Shown one piece after another: positions 63,127-64,000 of a stretch of DNA of 64,000 bases. The stretch spans positions 558,001-622,000 of the forward strand of contig OZ246004.1 of assembly GCA_965230495.1 (NCBI GenBank), given 5' to 3'. Position numbers and translations under genes: made by a program. Origin of the DNA: JACJYM01 sp965230495 (GTDB lineage: Bacteria > Bacteroidota > Bacteroidia > Chitinophagales > Saprospiraceae). The notes below the pieces were generated by a model. It was not told the DNA's origin and searched no databases. It worked only from the letters and a program-made list of their open reading frames with translations. The first letter of the stretch is position 1, and each line of letters opens with the position of its first letter.

Positions 63127-63363
63127 TCATAAGTATTTCTGTCTTAGATCATCTGTATAGCCAAAACACTTTTGGTCGGGAGAGTAATATAGGATAAAAG
63201 GGATATGTTGATTTGTGTTGAAGTCCTTTATAACGATTTGTGAACTGATCTGACTATGAATAAATATTATAAAAGAAGATAAGTATAGAAGAATTCGACT
63301 CACTCGCACTATTTGTATTTTACATTTCTTATTATAGGTAGCATTATGACATAAAAATATCAT
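63127..63363 (-). CDS. Small ORF with hydrophobic segment, uncertain
   Basis: 78 residues. A membrane or signal segment (about 24-42, ILLYLSSFIIFIHSQIS) is followed by KDFNTNQHIPFILYYSPDQK. The tail looks like part of a TonB-receptor-type strand domain, so this may be a remnant or a small exported protein. Weak evidence. Confidence 0.3.
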   Translation of the reverse strand: MIFLCHNATYNKKCKIQIVRVSRILLYLSSFIIFIHSQISSQIVIKDFNTNQHIPFILYYSPDQKCFGYTDDLRQKYL

Positions 63364-63507
63364 TTTTAGAGATATGTTTAACCCTAAATTACTGCGAATT
63401 AATTACTAAAAGATAATCTTCTTCGATGGAAGTATTACTGTCTGTCTTTTATTCAAATTAGTAGATTTCATTTCATTGAGATAAAGCCTAATACGTATGA
63501 ATATATA

Positions 63508-63542
63508 ATCCAATGTTAAGTTTTTAAAACTTAACATTGGAT
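63508..63542. repeat. Perfect 35-base palindrome upstream of lysine-rich gene
   Basis: Arms of 17 bases (63508-63524 and 63526-63542) are perfect inverted repeats around a single T. It lies between the start of the divergent 63127 gene and the 63615 gene, so it is not an obvious terminator. It carries TAACATT, which recurs at 63562 and 63595. May be an operator or transcript end for an unseen RNA. Confidence 0.7.
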
Positions 63543-63573
63543 ATCAAATATTTTGCTTAAGTAACATTAATTT

Positions 63574-63580
63574 TACTTTG
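63574..63580 (+). promoter_or_regulatory. -7-like box TACTTTG for lysine-rich gene
   Basis: TACTTTG is one base short of TAnnTTTG; TTTTG at 63550-63554 stands at about the right distance for the -33 element. Start of transcription would be near 63586, with a leader of about 30 nt. Confidence 0.4.
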
Positions 63581-63614
63581 AATTAATATTAAGTTAACAT
63601 TAAATAAAAACTAT

Positions 63615-63809
63615 ATGAGTAAGATCAAAAAACTACAGAAGAAAGCAAAATCAATGAAAAAGACAATTTGCCAATTGAAAAAAAGCAGTGCAAAAGCGGA
63701 GAAAAAACACAAGTCAGAGGTTAAAAAGTTAAAAGCTACTATTAAAAAACTAACTAAACAAAAGAAAAATAAAGGAGGAAAAAAAGGAAAGTTGAAAAAG
63801 GTGGCATAA
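63615..63809 (+). CDS. Very basic lysine-rich small protein
   Basis: 64 residues, about 44% lysine, no acidic run, with a heptad-like middle (KKAKSMKKTICQLKKSSAKA) and a C-terminal KNKGGKKGKLKKVA. It resembles the basic tail of histone H1-like or ribosome-associated bacterial proteins and could bind DNA or RNA. One Cys (residue 19). An antisense frame of Phe/Leu composition is a mirror image and not a gene. Framed by a palindrome upstream and a strong terminator. Confidence 0.55.
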   Translation: MSKIKKLQKKAKSMKKTICQLKKSSAKAEKKHKSEVKKLKATIKKLTKQKKNKGGKKGKLKKVA

Positions 63810-63830
63810 TAACACATTGATGATTTAAAC

Positions 63831-63870
63831 AAATGAATGGCCTCAAATTATTATTTGAGGCCATTCATTT
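63831..63870. terminator. Perfect 18-base-stem bidirectional terminator
   Basis: Arms 63831-63848 and 63853-63870 are perfect inverted repeats around the loop TATT; AT-rich flanks on each side. Stands between the lysine-rich gene and a convergent partial gene. Confidence 0.8.
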
Positions 63871-63891
63871 AAATAACTTTTTACTGTTAGG

Positions 63892-64000
63892 TTATAGTTC
63901 TTGATCCACATATGAAAATTGACCAAACGGAATGATCATACAGTCATCTTCTGGTCCGATAAATTTTCGTCGATTATAATATTCAAGTTTGACCCCGATT
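63892..64000 (-). CDS. C-terminal end of an unknown protein (partial)
   Basis: A minus-strand frame enters the window at 63999 and ends with TAA at 63892-63894 after 35 residues: IGVKLEYYNRRKFIGPEDDC then MIIPFGQFSYVDQEL. It is cut by the window edge and I do not recognise a family. The terminator at 63831 lies just past its stop. Confidence 0.4.
   Translation of the reverse strand, partial: IGVKLEYYNRRKFIGPEDDCMIIPFGQFSYVDQEL

Noticed and set aside
63611..63832. Minus-strand frame of Phe/Leu residues
   Set aside because: Mirror image of the lysine-rich gene: AAA codons read as TTT. No start signal or family.
1..64000. CRISPR array, insertion sequence, prophage or integrase
   Set aside because: No spaced direct repeats, transposase, integrase or phage genes seen; the only repeats are single palindromes and short motifs.

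Overview
The window is one continuous stretch of an AT-rich chromosome (about 35-37% GC by eye) from a member of the Bacteroidota, probably a Saprospiria-like or related marine or aquatic lineage. The evidence is a PorT homologue next to menaquinone methyltransferase ubiE, type IX secretion (T9SS) C-terminal sorting domains, many small lipoproteins, outer-membrane receptors with carboxypeptidase-regulatory-like N-termini, a compact primary sigma factor of the Bacteroidota type, and many promoters with the Bacteroidota -7 box TAnnTTTG. Genes rarely show Shine-Dalgarno sequences. I see no rRNA, CRISPR array, prophage, integrase or insertion sequence. One tRNA (Glu, UUC) is present.

Layout. 0-1.2 kb: 3' part of pntB (NADP transhydrogenase beta). 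1.4-2.5 kb: small lipoproteins and two orphan ORF fragments. 2.5-9.7 kb: TonB-type receptor, an NAD-dependent epimerase-like protein, an aspartate/alanine-exchanger-like transporter, a flavin amine oxidase and a chloramphenicol-acetyltransferase-like enzyme. 9.7-17.3 kb (minus strand): a DUF2520 dehydrogenase, cytochrome c maturation genes ccmF-ccmE, a C-terminal processing protease, an esterase and a TerB-like protein. 17.4-20.7 kb (plus): SdpI-like protein, large TonB receptor and CBS protein. 21.2-23.6 kb (plus): a lipoprotein / DUF5777 barrel / diheme cytochrome operon. 23.6-30.3 kb (minus): coaE, yigZ, an EamA permease, an aldolase/acetaldehyde dehydrogenase pair, porT-ubiE and panB.

30.5-33.8 kb: lipoproteins, an acyltransferase and a secreted protein of unknown role. 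34.1-38 kb is a housekeeping core: tRNA-Glu, rpsO, pnp and rpoD. 38-48 kb holds purine and pyrimidine genes (purE, purK, a dihydroorotase, purL) interleaved with a SUI1 factor, a serine hydrolase, an HsdR-N-like nuclease domain protein, a DUF4249 lipoprotein and a TlpA-like thioredoxin. 48.2-52.9 kb has two large T9SS cargo proteins: an FG-GAP/UnbV protein and an M43 metalloprotease. 53-55.3 kb has a BatE-like TPR/SH3 protein and a DUF2167 protein. 55.4-63.4 kb is a long minus-strand run of small accessory enzymes (GNATs, DUF3052, M23 peptidase, MOSC, ClbS/DfsB, methyltransferase, DUF2071, DoxX, arylamine N-acetyltransferase). The end holds a tiny lysine-rich protein gene framed by two perfect palindromes.

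No clearly new system is proven. The points most worth a second look are: (i) a CcmE whose heme-binding His is replaced by a CxxxY motif; (ii) the lipoprotein/barrel/diheme-cytochrome operon with an odd Cys-x6-Cys-His-His motif; (iii) an orphan DmpG/DmpF-like pair beside a permease with no ring-cleavage genes; (iv) three genes with an ATG exactly four bases after a perfect -7 box, suggesting leaderless mRNAs; (v) the lysine-rich 64-residue gene with its palindromes and repeats; and (vi) a dihydroorotase with Gln in the first metal-ligand position.
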